This document shows, piece by piece, positions 7,002 through 14,900 of a stretch of 21,187 bases of DNA. The DNA comes from an uncultured Alphaproteobacteria bacterium (GTDB taxonomy: Bacteria > Pseudomonadota > Alphaproteobacteria > Caulobacterales > Hyphomonadaceae): contig CAIKXW010000294.1 of the NCBI GenBank assembly GCA_903831485.1, forward strand, positions 1 through 21,187, in the 5' to 3' direction. The notes beneath the pieces are model-generated. The model was not told the DNA's origin and did not search any database. It saw only the letters and a program-made list of their open reading frames with translations. The translations under genes were made by a program, and so were the position numbers. Position 1 is the first letter of the stretch; every line of letters begins with the position of its first letter.

Positions 7002-7025
7002 TGATGTATAGAATCTTTTACATCA
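7002..7025. promoter_or_regulatory. Inverted repeat TGATGTA-N10-TACATCA, candidate XRE operator
   Basis: Two 7-bp arms, 7002-7008 and 7019-7025, are perfect inverted copies with centres 17 bases apart. They flank the AT-rich core TATAGAATCTTTT in the divergent gap upstream of the membrane protein/XRE unit and of the lipoprotein gene. TATACA on the minus strand (7010-7005) could be a -10 element, which would place the repeat over the promoter. No good -35 is visible. Assignment to the XRE protein is inference from adjacency. Confidence 0.4.
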
Positions 7026-7089
7026 TGTTCGAATTACTTGTCATGCTTTTTTGTGGCTCCGGAACGAAAAAATCCGATTCCGGAAACGG

Positions 7090-7117
7090 CGAAGCTTTGT
7101 CCTGAAGGAGGGCTTCG
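7090..7117 (+). promoter_or_regulatory. Hairpin holding the Shine-Dalgarno of the lipoprotein gene in its loop
   Basis: CGAAGC (7090-7095) pairs with GCTTCG (7112-7117), leaving a loop that contains the strong ribosome site GAAGGAGG (7104-7111). The stem ends immediately before the ATG at 7118. It decides the start codon and might modulate translation, but a six-pair stem can arise by chance. Confidence 0.25.
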
Positions 7118-7564
7118 ATGCGGACGATTTCGACCCTGGCGATCCTGGCGATTGGGACGGTGTGGTCCGCCGCCGGGTGTTCGCAGCACGACCTCTTGGC
7201 GATGCATGCGCCGGCGCACACGGGAATTGCCGCGCCTCCGGAAACGGCGTCGACCCCGCAGGGCCAGACATTGAACCTGCAGGGCGACCAGTCGGCGTGG
7301 ATCAACAACGACCACATGCGCGGGTTCTATGCGTTGTCGAAAGACACGCTGGGCAAGGGCGCGCCGCCGCTCGACGCCGATCGCTATCGCGAGAAGTCGT
7401 ATGCGATCTTCCGCGTGTTCGCGAAATCGATGGGCGCCGATCCCGACCTGATGGTGGACCACCTCAAGGACATTCCGGGGCAGATGGCCGGCATCGTGAA
7501 GGATGATCCGGAGGTGCTCGACAGCTACGACAACTTTGTCGTGGCGTTGATGGGGCCGCAGTAG
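7118..7564 (+). CDS. Predicted lipoprotein of unknown function
   Basis: A 148-residue protein with a lipoprotein signal whose lipobox is SAAGC (Cys21), +2 Ser. After a flexible Ala/Pro/Thr-rich segment of about 30 residues comes a compact, probably helical part (WINNDHMRGFYALSKDTL, then DRYREKSYAIFRVFAKSMG, ending NFVVALMGPQ). I do not recognise a domain. The excellent GAAGGAGG site 6 bases before the ATG fixes the start. It is a single-gene unit, divergent from the XRE pair, with its TAG immediately followed by the stop of the convergent SnoaL-like lipoprotein gene and no terminator between. Confidence 0.85.
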   Translation: MRTISTLAILAIGTVWSAAGCSQHDLLAMHAPAHTGIAAPPETASTPQGQTLNLQGDQSAWINNDHMRGFYALSKDTLGKGAPPLDADRYREKSYAIFRVFAKSMGADPDLMVDHLKDIPGQMAGIVKDDPEVLDSYDNFVVALMGPQ

Positions 7565-7999
7565 CTATTGCTGCGGCGGCTGGCTGCCATAGGGCCGGTC
7601 CATGTCGGCGACGATGAGCCACCGGCCGCCATCGTTCAGCAGCGTGAGCACGAACTTGCCGCCGGCCGGGTCTGCGGGCTGTTCGGCGTACTCGCCGATG
7701 ATGTAGGCGAGGTCGTCGCTGTAGGCGTGTTCGAGAGCGCGCAGGTGTAGCGGGCCGCCGCTGCCAGCGTAGCAGGCCTCGACGCCGGCGCGGTCTGTAG
7801 CGGGCGGGCAGGCGTTGGGTACGACAGTGCGGCCTTCGGCGAAGAGCGCGGCGAGCGCCTTTGCGTCGCGCGCTTTCCATGCGGTGGTGTAGTCGTCGAG
7901 CACGCGCTGGAGTGAGGGCGGGATTGCGGGGCCGCTGGTGGCGGGCGCGGTGGTGCAGGCGGCGAGGGCCAATGCCGCCAAGGTGGCGAGCGCCTTCAT
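7565..7999 (-). CDS. Lipoprotein with SnoaL/NTF2-like (DUF4440-type) domain
   Basis: A 144-residue protein. The open frame begins at 8053, but the signal peptide MKALATLAALALAAC starts at ATG 7999, which I take as the start; lipobox LAAC, +2 Thr. The mature part has the pattern of a small NTF2-fold domain: helix SLQRVLDDYTTAWKARDAKA, LAALFAEG, then strands ending with GGKFVLTLLNDGGRWLIVAD, the usual closing hairpin of SnoaL/DUF4440 proteins. Two Cys (NACPP, EACYAG) may form a disulfide. The fold carries many functions and the ligand is unknown. It lies 37 bases downstream of the M20 peptidase on the same strand and is probably co-transcribed. Confidence 0.82.
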   Translation of the reverse strand: MKALATLAALALAACTTAPATSGPAIPPSLQRVLDDYTTAWKARDAKALAALFAEGRTVVPNACPPATDRAGVEACYAGSGGPLHLRALEHAYSDDLAYIIGEYAEQPADPAGGKFVLTLLNDGGRWLIVADMDRPYGSQPPQQ

Positions 8000-8036
8000 G
8001 ACGTTTGGCCCGTTTGCCTGCCCACGCTCGTCAACG

Positions 8037-9494
8037 CTACTGCCCGCCCGCATACATCTTCACAAGCTGGTGGAGAAACATGCGGCCCTCGAGCAGCTGC
8101 TTCACGCCGACGCGCTCGTTGAGGCCGTGGGCGTTCGTTGTGTTCGGGTCAGCGAAGATACCCGAGACGCCGTACGTCGGGATGCCGGCTGGCGTCGTGA
8201 AGCGGCCATCCGTGGCTCCGGTGGCCATGGCCGGGATGACGGGTACGCCGGGCCACATCTTCTCGGTGAGCTGTTCGATCGGGCCGAGGATTTCCGACGG
8301 CAGCGGCGGCGCCTTCATTGGCGTTTCGGGCGGCGAGCGCAGCGTGACTTTCACGTCGGTGTTCTTGATGGCGTCTTCGAGCTGCTCGCGGATCTCTTCC
8401 TGGGTGTGGCCCGGGAAGATGCGGCAGTTCACGTTGGCTGTGGCGCGCTGGGGCAGGGCGTTGGGCGCGTGGCCAGCGGAGAGCTGGGTTGCGACGCATG
8501 TCGTGCGCAACGTGGCGTTGTAGCTGGGATTGGCGGTGAGGCGGCGGATGGCGGCGGCGCTTTCGCCATCGGCGGCGTCGCGCATGTCCTGGCCCTCCTG
8601 GCCCGGCGTGATCTGGCCCATGCGGCGGAAGAAGGTGCGCGTCGCGTCGTTGAACTCGATTGGGAACTCATAGGCCTGAACCTTCATCAGAGCCTGGCCC
8701 AGCTCGTAGATCGCATTGTCTGGGACGGGGCGCGAGGAGTGGCCACCGGGGTTCGTCACCTCGATGGTGAAGTCCTGGTAGAGTTTCTCGCCTGCCTGCA
8801 CGCCATTGTAGAGGTAGCGTCCGGTGGCTGGGTCAATGCGCCCGCCGGCGCCTTCGTTGAGCGCGAACTCGGCGGAGATCAGGTCGAGATGGTTCTCGAC
8901 CATGTATTTCGCGCCGATGAATTGGTTGGCGCTCTCCTCGCCGCAATTGAGCATCATCTTGATGGTGCGCGCGGGTTTGTAGCCTTCCTGCTTGTACCGG
9001 ATCATCGAGTCCGTGAAGATCGCGGCCATGGATTTGTCGTCGCTGGCGCCGCGGGCGTAGAAATAGCCGCCTTGCTCGGTGAGCACGAAGGGGTCGCGGA
9101 CCCAGTCCTCGCGCTTCGCTTCCACGACATCGATGTGCGCCATCAGCAGGATGTGTTTTGCCGCGGCGTCGGAGCCGGGGAGGATGGCGACGAGGTTGCC
9201 GTCCTGCGGACGGTTCGGCTTCGGATCGACGAGGATATGGAGGTCGCTTTCCGGATAGCCCGCAGCGAGCAGGCGCGCCTTCATCCGTTCCGAGGCGAGC
9301 GTGCAGGAGCCCACGGAGTAGGTGGTGTTGGTTTCGACCAGCTCCTTGTAGAGCGCGCGGAACTCGGCCTCGCCGGCGCCGGGGTCGCCTGAGGGGAAGG
9401 CGGGTGTGACTGCTTCTGCGACTGTTTGTTCGACCGGCGCTGTCGTGCAGGCGGCAAGCGCCATGACAGAGGCGGCGGCAAGAAGGAGGCGCAT
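8037..9494 (-). CDS. M20/M25/M40 family metallopeptidase, lipoprotein
   Basis: A 485-residue dizinc exopeptidase-type hydrolase anchored by lipid: MRLLLAAASVMALAAC, Cys16, +2 Thr. ATG 9494 is chosen over the longer frame because AAGGG lies 6-7 bases upstream and the signal begins there. Catalytic residues are all present: His120 in MAHIDVV, bridging Asp152 in RGASDDK, general base Glu186 and ligand Glu187 in CGEES, Glu214 in NEGAGG, and the C-terminal His in NTTNAHGLNE. The dimerisation lid domain starts near NPGGHSSRP. Such enzymes hydrolyse dipeptides or N-acyl amino acids, and the location would be periplasmic or outer-membrane. It is the middle gene of a DUF1761-M20-SnoaL run with gaps of 62 and 37 bases. 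Confidence 0.95.
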   Translation of the reverse strand: MRLLLAAASVMALAACTTAPVEQTVAEAVTPAFPSGDPGAGEAEFRALYKELVETNTTYSVGSCTLASERMKARLLAAGYPESDLHILVDPKPNRPQDGNLVAILPGSDAAAKHILLMAHIDVVEAKREDWVRDPFVLTEQGGYFYARGASDDKSMAAIFTDSMIRYKQEGYKPARTIKMMLNCGEESANQFIGAKYMVENHLDLISAEFALNEGAGGRIDPATGRYLYNGVQAGEKLYQDFTIEVTNPGGHSSRPVPDNAIYELGQALMKVQAYEFPIEFNDATRTFFRRMGQITPGQEGQDMRDAADGESAAAIRRLTANPSYNATLRTTCVATQLSAGHAPNALPQRATANVNCRIFPGHTQEEIREQLEDAIKNTDVKVTLRSPPETPMKAPPLPSEILGPIEQLTEKMWPGVPVIPAMATGATDGRFTTPAGIPTYGVSGIFADPNTTNAHGLNERVGVKQLLEGRMFLHQLVKMYAGGQ

Positions 9495-9556
9495 GGGGTA
9501 CCCTTGAGTCGATTTGGCCGGACAAGACCATGCCCCGAGCCCCCCGCCAAGCACCG

Positions 9557-9970
9557 TCAGGGCCAGGCGGAAATCACCGCGCCAGCTGCGAGAAAGCCCA
9601 GCAGCAGGTGGATGGAGTCCATGATCAGAAGGCCAGGGCGTTCGGGGCTGTAGACGAACGAATACAGACGCGTCGACAGGATCAGGAAGAACCAGATCTG
9701 GAAGGTGACGACGAGCCCTGTGGCGAGGTTTGTGACGCCGCACATCTTGAGAATGATGGCGAGGCCGATGGCTGTCAGGATCGGCATGAGAGGCGAGACC
9801 GCCATCTTCCACATGTGCGGCTTCAGCTGTTCCTGCGTGTAGCCGGACAGCTGCATCCAGAGCTTGGAGAAGACGGCGCCGTAAATGAGGAAGCCGATGG
9901 CGTAGAAGGCGATGGCGGCGACGATGATGGCGAGCCAGTTGTCGCCGACGATGATTCCCTGCGGTGGCAT
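9557..9970 (-). CDS. DUF1761 family membrane protein
   Basis: A 137-residue four-helix inner-membrane protein. The opening NWLAIIVAAIAFYAIGFLIY, then GAVFSKLWMQLSG, is the DUF1761 signature, followed by a short soluble stretch and three more hydrophobic segments, the last being IHLLLGFLAAGAVI. AAGGGGAG precedes the ATG with good spacing. Function of the family is unknown. It is first in the same-strand run leading into the M20 peptidase. The etfA terminator lies 74 bases before its start, so it should have its own promoter. Confidence 0.92.
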   Translation of the reverse strand: MPPQGIIVGDNWLAIIVAAIAFYAIGFLIYGAVFSKLWMQLSGYTQEQLKPHMWKMAVSPLMPILTAIGLAIILKMCGVTNLATGLVVTFQIWFFLILSTRLYSFVYSPERPGLLIMDSIHLLLGFLAAGAVISAWP

Positions 9971-10043
9971 GTGAAACTCCCCTTTGTCCCGTGGGGATAT
10001 TAGGCGAGTTCCCGTTGGGAGTCCATTTCACGGTGGCGAAAGC

Positions 10044-10072
10044 AAAAAGGCCCGCCTGTGAGGGCGGGCCTT
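10044..10072 (-). terminator. Rho-independent terminator of the etfBA operon
   Basis: A perfect 10-bp stem, AAGGCCCGCC (10047-10056) with GGCGGGCCTT (10063-10072), and a 6-base loop. Read on the minus strand it is followed by TTTTT (10048-10044), and it begins 24 bases after the etfA stop. There is no T-run on the plus side, so it works in the minus direction only. It is the one textbook terminator in the window. Confidence 0.93.
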
Positions 10073-10095
10073 GGTCGTCGTCTTGTGCCAGCTGA

Positions 10096-11025
10096 CTAGA
10101 GCTTGCTCGTCAGCTCCGGCACGATCTTGAAGAGGTCGCCGACGAGGGAGTAATCCGCGATCTGGAAGATCGGGGCTTCTTCATCCTTGTTGATGGCGAC
10201 GATGATCTTCGAGTCCTTCATGCCGGCGAGGTGCTGGATGGCGCCCGAGATGCCGACGGCGACGTAAAGTTCCGGAGCGACGACCTTGCCGGTCTGGCCG
10301 ACCTGATAGTCGTTCGGGGCGTAGCCGGCATCGACTGCAGCGCGCGAGGCGCCGACGCCTGCACCGAGCTTGTCGGCGAGGGGCAGGATCACCGCGTTGA
10401 ACTGCTCAGCCGACGCAAGCGCGCGGCCGCCGGAGACGACACGCTTGGCGGACGCGAGTTCGGGGCGATCCGATTTCGCGATCTCTGCGGAGACGAAGGC
10501 CGACTTGAACGGACCGGCCGGCGCGGCGACGGTTTCGACCGAGGCTGAGCCCGTCGAGGCGACGGCCTGGAAAGCCGTGCCGCGGACGGTGATGACTTTC
10601 TTCGCGTCGGACGATTTCACCGTCATGATCGCGTTGCCGGCGTAGATCGGGCGCTCGAAGGTCGAGGCGTCGATCACTTTCGTGATCTCGGAGACCTGCA
10701 TCACGTCGAGCTTCGCGGCGATGCGCGGGGCGGCGTTCTTGCCAATGCTCGTGGCCGGCGCGAAGAACGCGTCGTAGCCGCCCATCATCGGGACGACGAG
10801 GGCTTCGATCGCTTCGGCGATGCCATGATCGAAAGCTTCGCCTTCGACATGGATGACCTTGCGGACGCCCGCGAGCCTGGCGGCGGCCTGGGCTGCTGCG
10901 CCGGCATTGTGGCCTGCGACCAGCACGTCGATATCGCCGCCGAAAGCCTGGGCGGCGGCGACGGTCTTGGCGGTGACGTCGTTGAGGGCGGCGTTGCTGT
11001 GTTCAGCGAGGACGAGAACGGCCAT
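10096..11025 (-). CDS. etfA: Electron transfer flavoprotein subunit alpha
   Basis: A 309-residue EtfA. With EtfB it forms the FAD- and AMP-containing heterodimer that takes electrons from acyl-CoA dehydrogenases and passes them to ETF:ubiquinone oxidoreductase in the cytoplasm. The N-terminal domain starts [16 protein letters not shown]. The C-terminal FAD domain is fully conserved: [47 protein letters not shown] and [16 protein letters not shown]. Length is normal for bacterial group I ETF. It starts 2 bases after the etfB stop (TGATCATG), and the pair ends at a strong terminator. No 3-hydroxybutyryl-CoA dehydrogenase gene follows, although that is a frequent neighbour in alphaproteobacteria. 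Confidence 0.98.
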   Translation of the reverse strand: MAVLVLAEHSNAALNDVTAKTVAAAQAFGGDIDVLVAGHNAGAAAQAAARLAGVRKVIHVEGEAFDHGIAEAIEALVVPMMGGYDAFFAPATSIGKNAAPRIAAKLDVMQVSEITKVIDASTFERPIYAGNAIMTVKSSDAKKVITVRGTAFQAVASTGSASVETVAAPAGPFKSAFVSAEIAKSDRPELASAKRVVSGGRALASAEQFNAVILPLADKLGAGVGASRAAVDAGYAPNDYQVGQTGKVVAPELYVAVGISGAIQHLAGMKDSKIIVAINKDEEAPIFQIADYSLVGDLFKIVPELTSKL

Positions 11026-11027
11026 GA

Positions 11028-11774
11028 TCAGATGGCTCCCACGGACTTGAGTTTCGCGATCAGGGCGTCGACGTCGGCGACCTTTTCACCGGCTTCACGC
11101 TTCTTCGGCTCGGCGACTTTCACGATCGACAGGCGCGGCGCGATGTCGACGCCGTAGTCGGCGGGCGATTTAATGTCGATCGGCTTCTTCTTCGCCTTCA
11201 TGATGTTCGGCAGCGAAGCGAAGCGCGGTTCGTTGAGGCGGAGGTCGGTGGTGACGACAGCCGGAAGCTGGAGCGCCAGCGTCTGCAGGCCGCCATCGAT
11301 CTCACGGGTGACTTTCAGCGTCTCGCCATCCTTGGCGACGGCGGAGGCGAAGGTTCCCTGCGGCCAGCCGAGAAGGGCCGCGAGCATCTGGCCCGTGGCG
11401 TTCGAGTCATCGTCGATCGCCTGCTTGCCGGCGATGACGAGGCCGGGCTGTTCCGCCTCGACAATCTTGGCGAGGATCTTGGCGACGGCGAGCGGTTCGA
11501 CGTTTGCGTCGGTCTGCACGAGGATGCCGCGGTCCGCGCCCATGGCGAGACCGACGCGGATGGTTTCCTGCGCCTGGGCGGGGCCTATGGAGACGACGAC
11601 GATTTCGGTGGCGAGACCCTTTTCCTTCATGCGGACGGCCTCCTCGATGGAGATCTCGTCGAACGGGTTCATCGCCATCTTCACGTTGGCGAGGTCAACG
11701 CCGCTCTGGTCGGCCTTCACGCGCGGGCGGACGTTGTAATCAATCACCCGCTTGACGGGTACGAGCACCTTCAT
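11028..11774 (-). CDS. etfB: Electron transfer flavoprotein subunit beta
   Basis: A 248-residue EtfB, the AMP-binding partner of EtfA. Visible landmarks are [14 protein letters not shown], the [16 protein letters not shown] segment, [16 protein letters not shown] in the AMP-binding region, and [20 protein letters not shown] followed by NIMKAKKKP, the dehydrogenase recognition loop. It is the first gene of etfBA. GGAGA lies about 9 bases upstream of the ATG. The 262 bases upstream separate it from a divergent hydrolase gene. In many alphaproteobacteria the adenosyltransferase gene lies directly before etfB; here that gene is about 7 kb away on the same strand. Confidence 0.98.
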   Translation of the reverse strand: MKVLVPVKRVIDYNVRPRVKADQSGVDLANVKMAMNPFDEISIEEAVRMKEKGLATEIVVVSIGPAQAQETIRVGLAMGADRGILVQTDANVEPLAVAKILAKIVEAEQPGLVIAGKQAIDDDSNATGQMLAALLGWPQGTFASAVAKDGETLKVTREIDGGLQTLALQLPAVVTTDLRLNEPRFASLPNIMKAKKKPIDIKSPADYGVDIAPRLSIVKVAEPKKREAGEKVADVDALIAKLKSVGAI

Positions 11775-12036
11775 CGGTGGAATCTCCGGTCGAAAATCCA
11801 GAAACGGGCCGCCAAGTCCCCAGCAAGTGAGCCTGCGAACCAGCGGGCTTTCCGGTAGCCCCCACGCGGGCGGGAATCAAGTTTCATGGGAGGGGCGAGG
11901 GCGAAAAGCGTCGATTTGGCGCGAATGGCGGGGCCGCCGGGGAAACAATCGTGCCGGACACAGGGTTTTGCGCGTGGCTTTCTCCGAGAGGACGCTAGCC
12001 TGACGGACAAAAGACCATGATGCGGGAGGGACGACG

Positions 12037-13086
12037 ATGTTGCCTGGAAGATTGAAGGTTGCCGCGTTCGGGGCGCTGCTGGCGGCGTCGTGCGCGAGCA
12101 CGGCTGATGACGCGCCCGTCGCCATGTCCGCTGCGGAAACGGCGCGCGGGCTGGATTGCACATTCCTGACGGCGGTCGAAGCGGCGGCGAGCGCTGGCGT
12201 GCCCAACGTGACACATGAGGGCGTGCGGCTTGTGCCCCAACCGCCGCCATCGACCGATCCCAACGATGCGATTGCGCAACGGGCCAACATTCCGCGCTCG
12301 GCCCAGCCGCCGTTGACGGCGAGCCAGCAGCGCATCCTGATGTGCGGCTATGAGCTGGACGCCGCGAATGCGCGGATGCCGTTCACGCTGTTCGTGCCGG
12401 AGGGGTATGACCCCGCTAAGAAATGGCCGCTGATTGTGGACCTGCACGGGGCAGGCGTGACGCCGCTGCAGCAGATGTTGTTCGACGGGACGACGGACTT
12501 TGCGCAGCGCGATGGCTACATCGTTCTGGCGCCGATGGGGTATTCGACATTCGGCGGGTGGGGGCCGGCGCGGGGGACGCCTGTTCTGGTCGAGACGGCG
12601 GATGTGAATCCGGAGACTGGCGCAAAATGGGCGACGCATTCGTTGTCGGAGCATGACGCGCTGACCGTGCTGGGCATGGTCCGGGAGAAGTTCAATGTGG
12701 ATGCAGATCGCATCTACCTGATGGGCCATTCGATGGGCGGGTTCGGGACCTTCTTCCTTGGCGCCAAGCACAACACGCTGTGGGCGGGGATCGCGCCGAT
12801 CGCGGGCGGCGGCGTGGGGCCGAATGCGCCGGCGGAGCGGCTGAAGGCCGTGCCGGTGCTGGTGATGCACGGGGCGGAGGACACGGTGGTGCGCAAGGCA
12901 AGCTCGCGCGCAGCTGTGCGCGAGCTGCAGAAGGCCGGCGCGCAGCACCTCTATCTGGAGTTTCCGGGGCTGGAGCACGAGTTCTTCATCCGGCGCGGGC
13001 GGGAGAACCTCGAAAAAGTGTTCCACTTCTTCAACCTGGTGTCGCGGAAGACGAATGTGGGTCCGATACCGGAGGCGACTCAGTAG
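12037..13086 (+). CDS. Alpha/beta-hydrolase lipoprotein, prolyl-oligopeptidase/PHB-depolymerase-like
   Basis: A 349-residue exported serine hydrolase. The lipobox is LAASC (Cys19), +2 Ala, and the start is fixed by GGGAGGG 6 bases before ATG. After about 95 linker residues the hydrolase core begins (MPFTLFVPEGYDPAKKWPLI). It shows the oxyanion motif DLHGAG, the nucleophile elbow GHSMGG with Ser232, the acid Asp282 in HGAEDTVV and His314 in LEHEFF. The organisation matches the predicted-peptidase/PHB-depolymerase-like group (COG4099 type), where the substrate may be an ester or a small peptide. It is the first of a plus-strand series and has its own upstream region shared with etfB. Confidence 0.92.
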   Translation: MLPGRLKVAAFGALLAASCASTADDAPVAMSAAETARGLDCTFLTAVEAAASAGVPNVTHEGVRLVPQPPPSTDPNDAIAQRANIPRSAQPPLTASQQRILMCGYELDAANARMPFTLFVPEGYDPAKKWPLIVDLHGAGVTPLQQMLFDGTTDFAQRDGYIVLAPMGYSTFGGWGPARGTPVLVETADVNPETGAKWATHSLSEHDALTVLGMVREKFNVDADRIYLMGHSMGGFGTFFLGAKHNTLWAGIAPIAGGGVGPNAPAERLKAVPVLVMHGAEDTVVRKASSRAAVRELQKAGAQHLYLEFPGLEHEFFIRRGRENLEKVFHFFNLVSRKTNVGPIPEATQ

Positions 13087-13162
13087 GACTCTGTTTGTGC
13101 AACCGGACTGGCGGCGCCGTGAGCATCCGCTATCGTGGGCGGGACATTCTTCAGGAGCCAAA

Positions 13163-13453
13163 ATGGCCGACGTATTCGACGACGCCTTCTATACGCGGGC
13201 TGACGCCCATATCGCTCTCTCGAACGAGCAGGCGGACAGCGCGGCGCGGGAGCTGGTGAACGCCTCGATGCTGTTTGCCTCGGCGCGTTTCTGCGCCTTC
13301 CTGTCGGCGGGCGGGTATTCGTCCGGCGAGGCGATGGCGGCGAAGCGCGACGAGATCGCGGACTATTTCGTCGATGGCTTCCGGCAGATGCTGGAGGGCA
13401 ATCTCGACGCCTATATCCGGAACTTCGACAGCTACATGAAGCCGAAGGCGTAG
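13163..13453 (+). CDS. DUF3144 family protein
   Basis: A 96-residue cytosolic protein matching DUF3144: MADVFDDAFYTRADAHIALS, ASMLFASARFCAF, then EIADYFVDGFRQMLEGNLDAY and the closing IRNFDSYM. An in-frame extension to 13055 overlaps the hydrolase gene; AGGAG 5 bases before ATG 13163, and homology beginning exactly there, decide the start. It is predicted all-helical. The family has no known function. It stands 76 bases after the hydrolase and 48 before the SDR gene, so it may be in an operon with either. Confidence 0.93.
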   Translation: MADVFDDAFYTRADAHIALSNEQADSAARELVNASMLFASARFCAFLSAGGYSSGEAMAAKRDEIADYFVDGFRQMLEGNLDAYIRNFDSYMKPKA

Positions 13454-13501
13454 CCGACGATCCGTCTCGCGCGTACGCTGTCCAAAAAGCGGGAGGACTG
13501 C

Positions 13502-14380
13502 ATGGCGGGACGTCTGGACGGCAAGGTGGCGGTGATCACCGGAGCGGCGAGCGGGATTGGCCGCGCGACAGTCGATCTTTTCGTTGCGGAAGGCGCGCGG
13601 GTGATCGCGGCCGACCTGCAGGAGGACAAGGGCGCGCAGATCGAGCATGCGCACGGGGACAGGGTGCGCTTCGTTCGCTGTGACGTGATGCAGGAAGACC
13701 AGATCGCCGCAGCGGTGAATGCTGCGAAGAACAGCTTCGGCAGGCTGGACATCCTTTTCAACAATGCGGGCACGGGCGGGGCGCGCGACATGGCGGATGG
13801 CGTCACGGCCGAGGGCTTCGACTCGGTGATGCACCTGCATGTGCGTGCGGCGCTGTTCGGGATGAAGTACGCCGTGCCGATCATGCGCGAGCAGGGGGGC
13901 GGGTCGATCATTTCCACCGCCTCGATTGCGGGGCTGCGAACCGGTTATGGGCCGCTGCTCTATTCGATCGCCAAGGCCGCGGTGGTGCACATGACGCATG
14001 CGGCTGCGGCCCAGTTGAGCCCGGAGAGTATCCGCGTGAACTGCATCTGCCCGGGGATGATCGCGACGAATATCTTCGCGGCCGCGTTCGGCATTCCGCG
14101 GCAACTTGCCGAGACGCGCATCGATGCGCTGGTGGAGGCCAACAAGCATACCCAGCCGATCCCGCGCGGCGGACGCGGATCGGACATTGCTGAGGCGGCG
14201 CTCTATCTCGGTTCGGACGGGGCCAGCTTCGTCACGGGGCATGCGCTGGTGGTGGATGGTGGCATCACGCTGGGCCCCAACGACGCCGCGCGGATCGCCA
14301 CGTTCGCGCCGGTGTTCGGGGCGCTTGGCGTGGACGCCGAGACCGTGGCGGCGATCTTCGCCCCGGCGAAGCGGGACTGA
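13502..14380 (+). CDS. Short-chain dehydrogenase/reductase (SDR) oxidoreductase
   Basis: A 292-residue classical SDR, an NAD(P)-dependent oxidoreductase. The cofactor motif TGAASGIG is at residues 13-20, the acidic Asp near the end of strand 2 (VIAADLQ) suggests preference for NAD(H), and NNAG is at 87-90. The catalytic residues are Ser141, Tyr154 and Lys158 (YSIAK). The C-terminal part has FVTGHALVVDGG, then about 35 extra residues beyond the usual end (VFGALGVDAETVAAIF), making it longer than the common 250. The substrate is not evident. GGGAGGA precedes the ATG. Neighbours give no pathway. Confidence 0.95.
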   Translation: MAGRLDGKVAVITGAASGIGRATVDLFVAEGARVIAADLQEDKGAQIEHAHGDRVRFVRCDVMQEDQIAAAVNAAKNSFGRLDILFNNAGTGGARDMADGVTAEGFDSVMHLHVRAALFGMKYAVPIMREQGGGSIISTASIAGLRTGYGPLLYSIAKAAVVHMTHAAAAQLSPESIRVNCICPGMIATNIFAAAFGIPRQLAETRIDALVEANKHTQPIPRGGRGSDIAEAALYLGSDGASFVTGHALVVDGGITLGPNDAARIATFAPVFGALGVDAETVAAIFAPAKRD

Positions 14381-14444
14381 GGCGTCACGGAATTGCCATC
14401 GCTGCCGGGTTGTCCGGGCGGGGCAAAGGCGCCATTTCAGAGCC

Positions 14445-14900
14445 ATGGCGGTTGGTTTCTTCAAGCGATTGTTGCGGGCGACAGCTCCGGCGGACCTGCC
14501 CAGCGAGGATGCACGCTCGGCGATTGCCGCCGTGCTGGTGATGGCGGCGCGGGCGGATGACCACTATGGGGCGGACGAGCAGCGTGTGGTGGACGACGTG
14601 CTGATGTCGCGCTTCGGTCTCGATGCGGCTGGCGCGGCGAAGCTGCGCGCCGAGGGCGAGGACGCGGAGGTGGAGTCGATCGACATCTACCAGTTCACCA
14701 AGGCGATCCGCACCGTCATTCCGATCGAGGAACGCATCGCGATTGTCGAGGCGTTGTGGAAAGTGGTGCTGGCTGACGGCGCGCGTGATCCGCATGAGGA
14801 CACGCTGATGCGACAGCTGGTCGACCGGCTCGGCCTGTCGCCGATGGATAGCGCGCTGGCGCGGCAGCGGGTTCAGGGCGGTGGGAGTATTCAGGCTTAG
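14445..14900 (+). CDS. TerB-like (tellurite-resistance/DjlA N-terminal fold) protein
   Basis: A 151-residue helical protein of the TerB/co-chaperone DjlA N-terminal type. The pattern is typical: ARSAIAAVLVMAARADDHYG, where acidic residues follow the first helix pair, and the pseudo-repeat VEALWKVVLADGARDPHEDT with the second acidic cluster; TerB binds divalent metal at equivalent acidic residues. The terminal LVDRLGLSPMD is also standard. The rest of a ter operon is absent, so a tellurite role should not be assumed. No strong ribosome site is visible before the ATG, which comes 64 bases after the SDR stop. Its TAG overlaps the TAA of the convergent frameshifted gene. Confidence 0.9.
   Translation: MAVGFFKRLLRATAPADLPSEDARSAIAAVLVMAARADDHYGADEQRVVDDVLMSRFGLDAAGAAKLRAEGEDAEVESIDIYQFTKAIRTVIPIEERIAIVEALWKVVLADGARDPHEDTLMRQLVDRLGLSPMDSALARQRVQGGGSIQA

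Noticed and set aside
7938..9392. Long plus-strand open frame of 484 residues
   Set aside because: It is the mirror frame of the M20 peptidase gene, with Val/Asp/Gly-rich composition and no recognisable domain.
8037..10031. 664-residue M20 peptidase including a long N-terminal extension
   Set aside because: The extension overlaps the DUF1761 gene antiframe, and the lipoprotein signal begins at ATG 9494.
11845..11861. GGGCT/AGCCC hairpin in the gap upstream of etfB
   Set aside because: Five pairs with a 7-base loop are expected by chance in this GC-rich sequence, and no T-run follows.
13151..14464. Long minus-strand open frame of 437 residues over the SDR and DUF3144 genes
   Set aside because: An Arg/His-rich shadow typical of high-GC antisense frames; the plus strand carries two clear families with ribosome sites.
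14445..14900. Tellurite-resistance system
   Set aside because: Only one TerB-like gene is present; no terA/C/D/E/Z genes are nearby.
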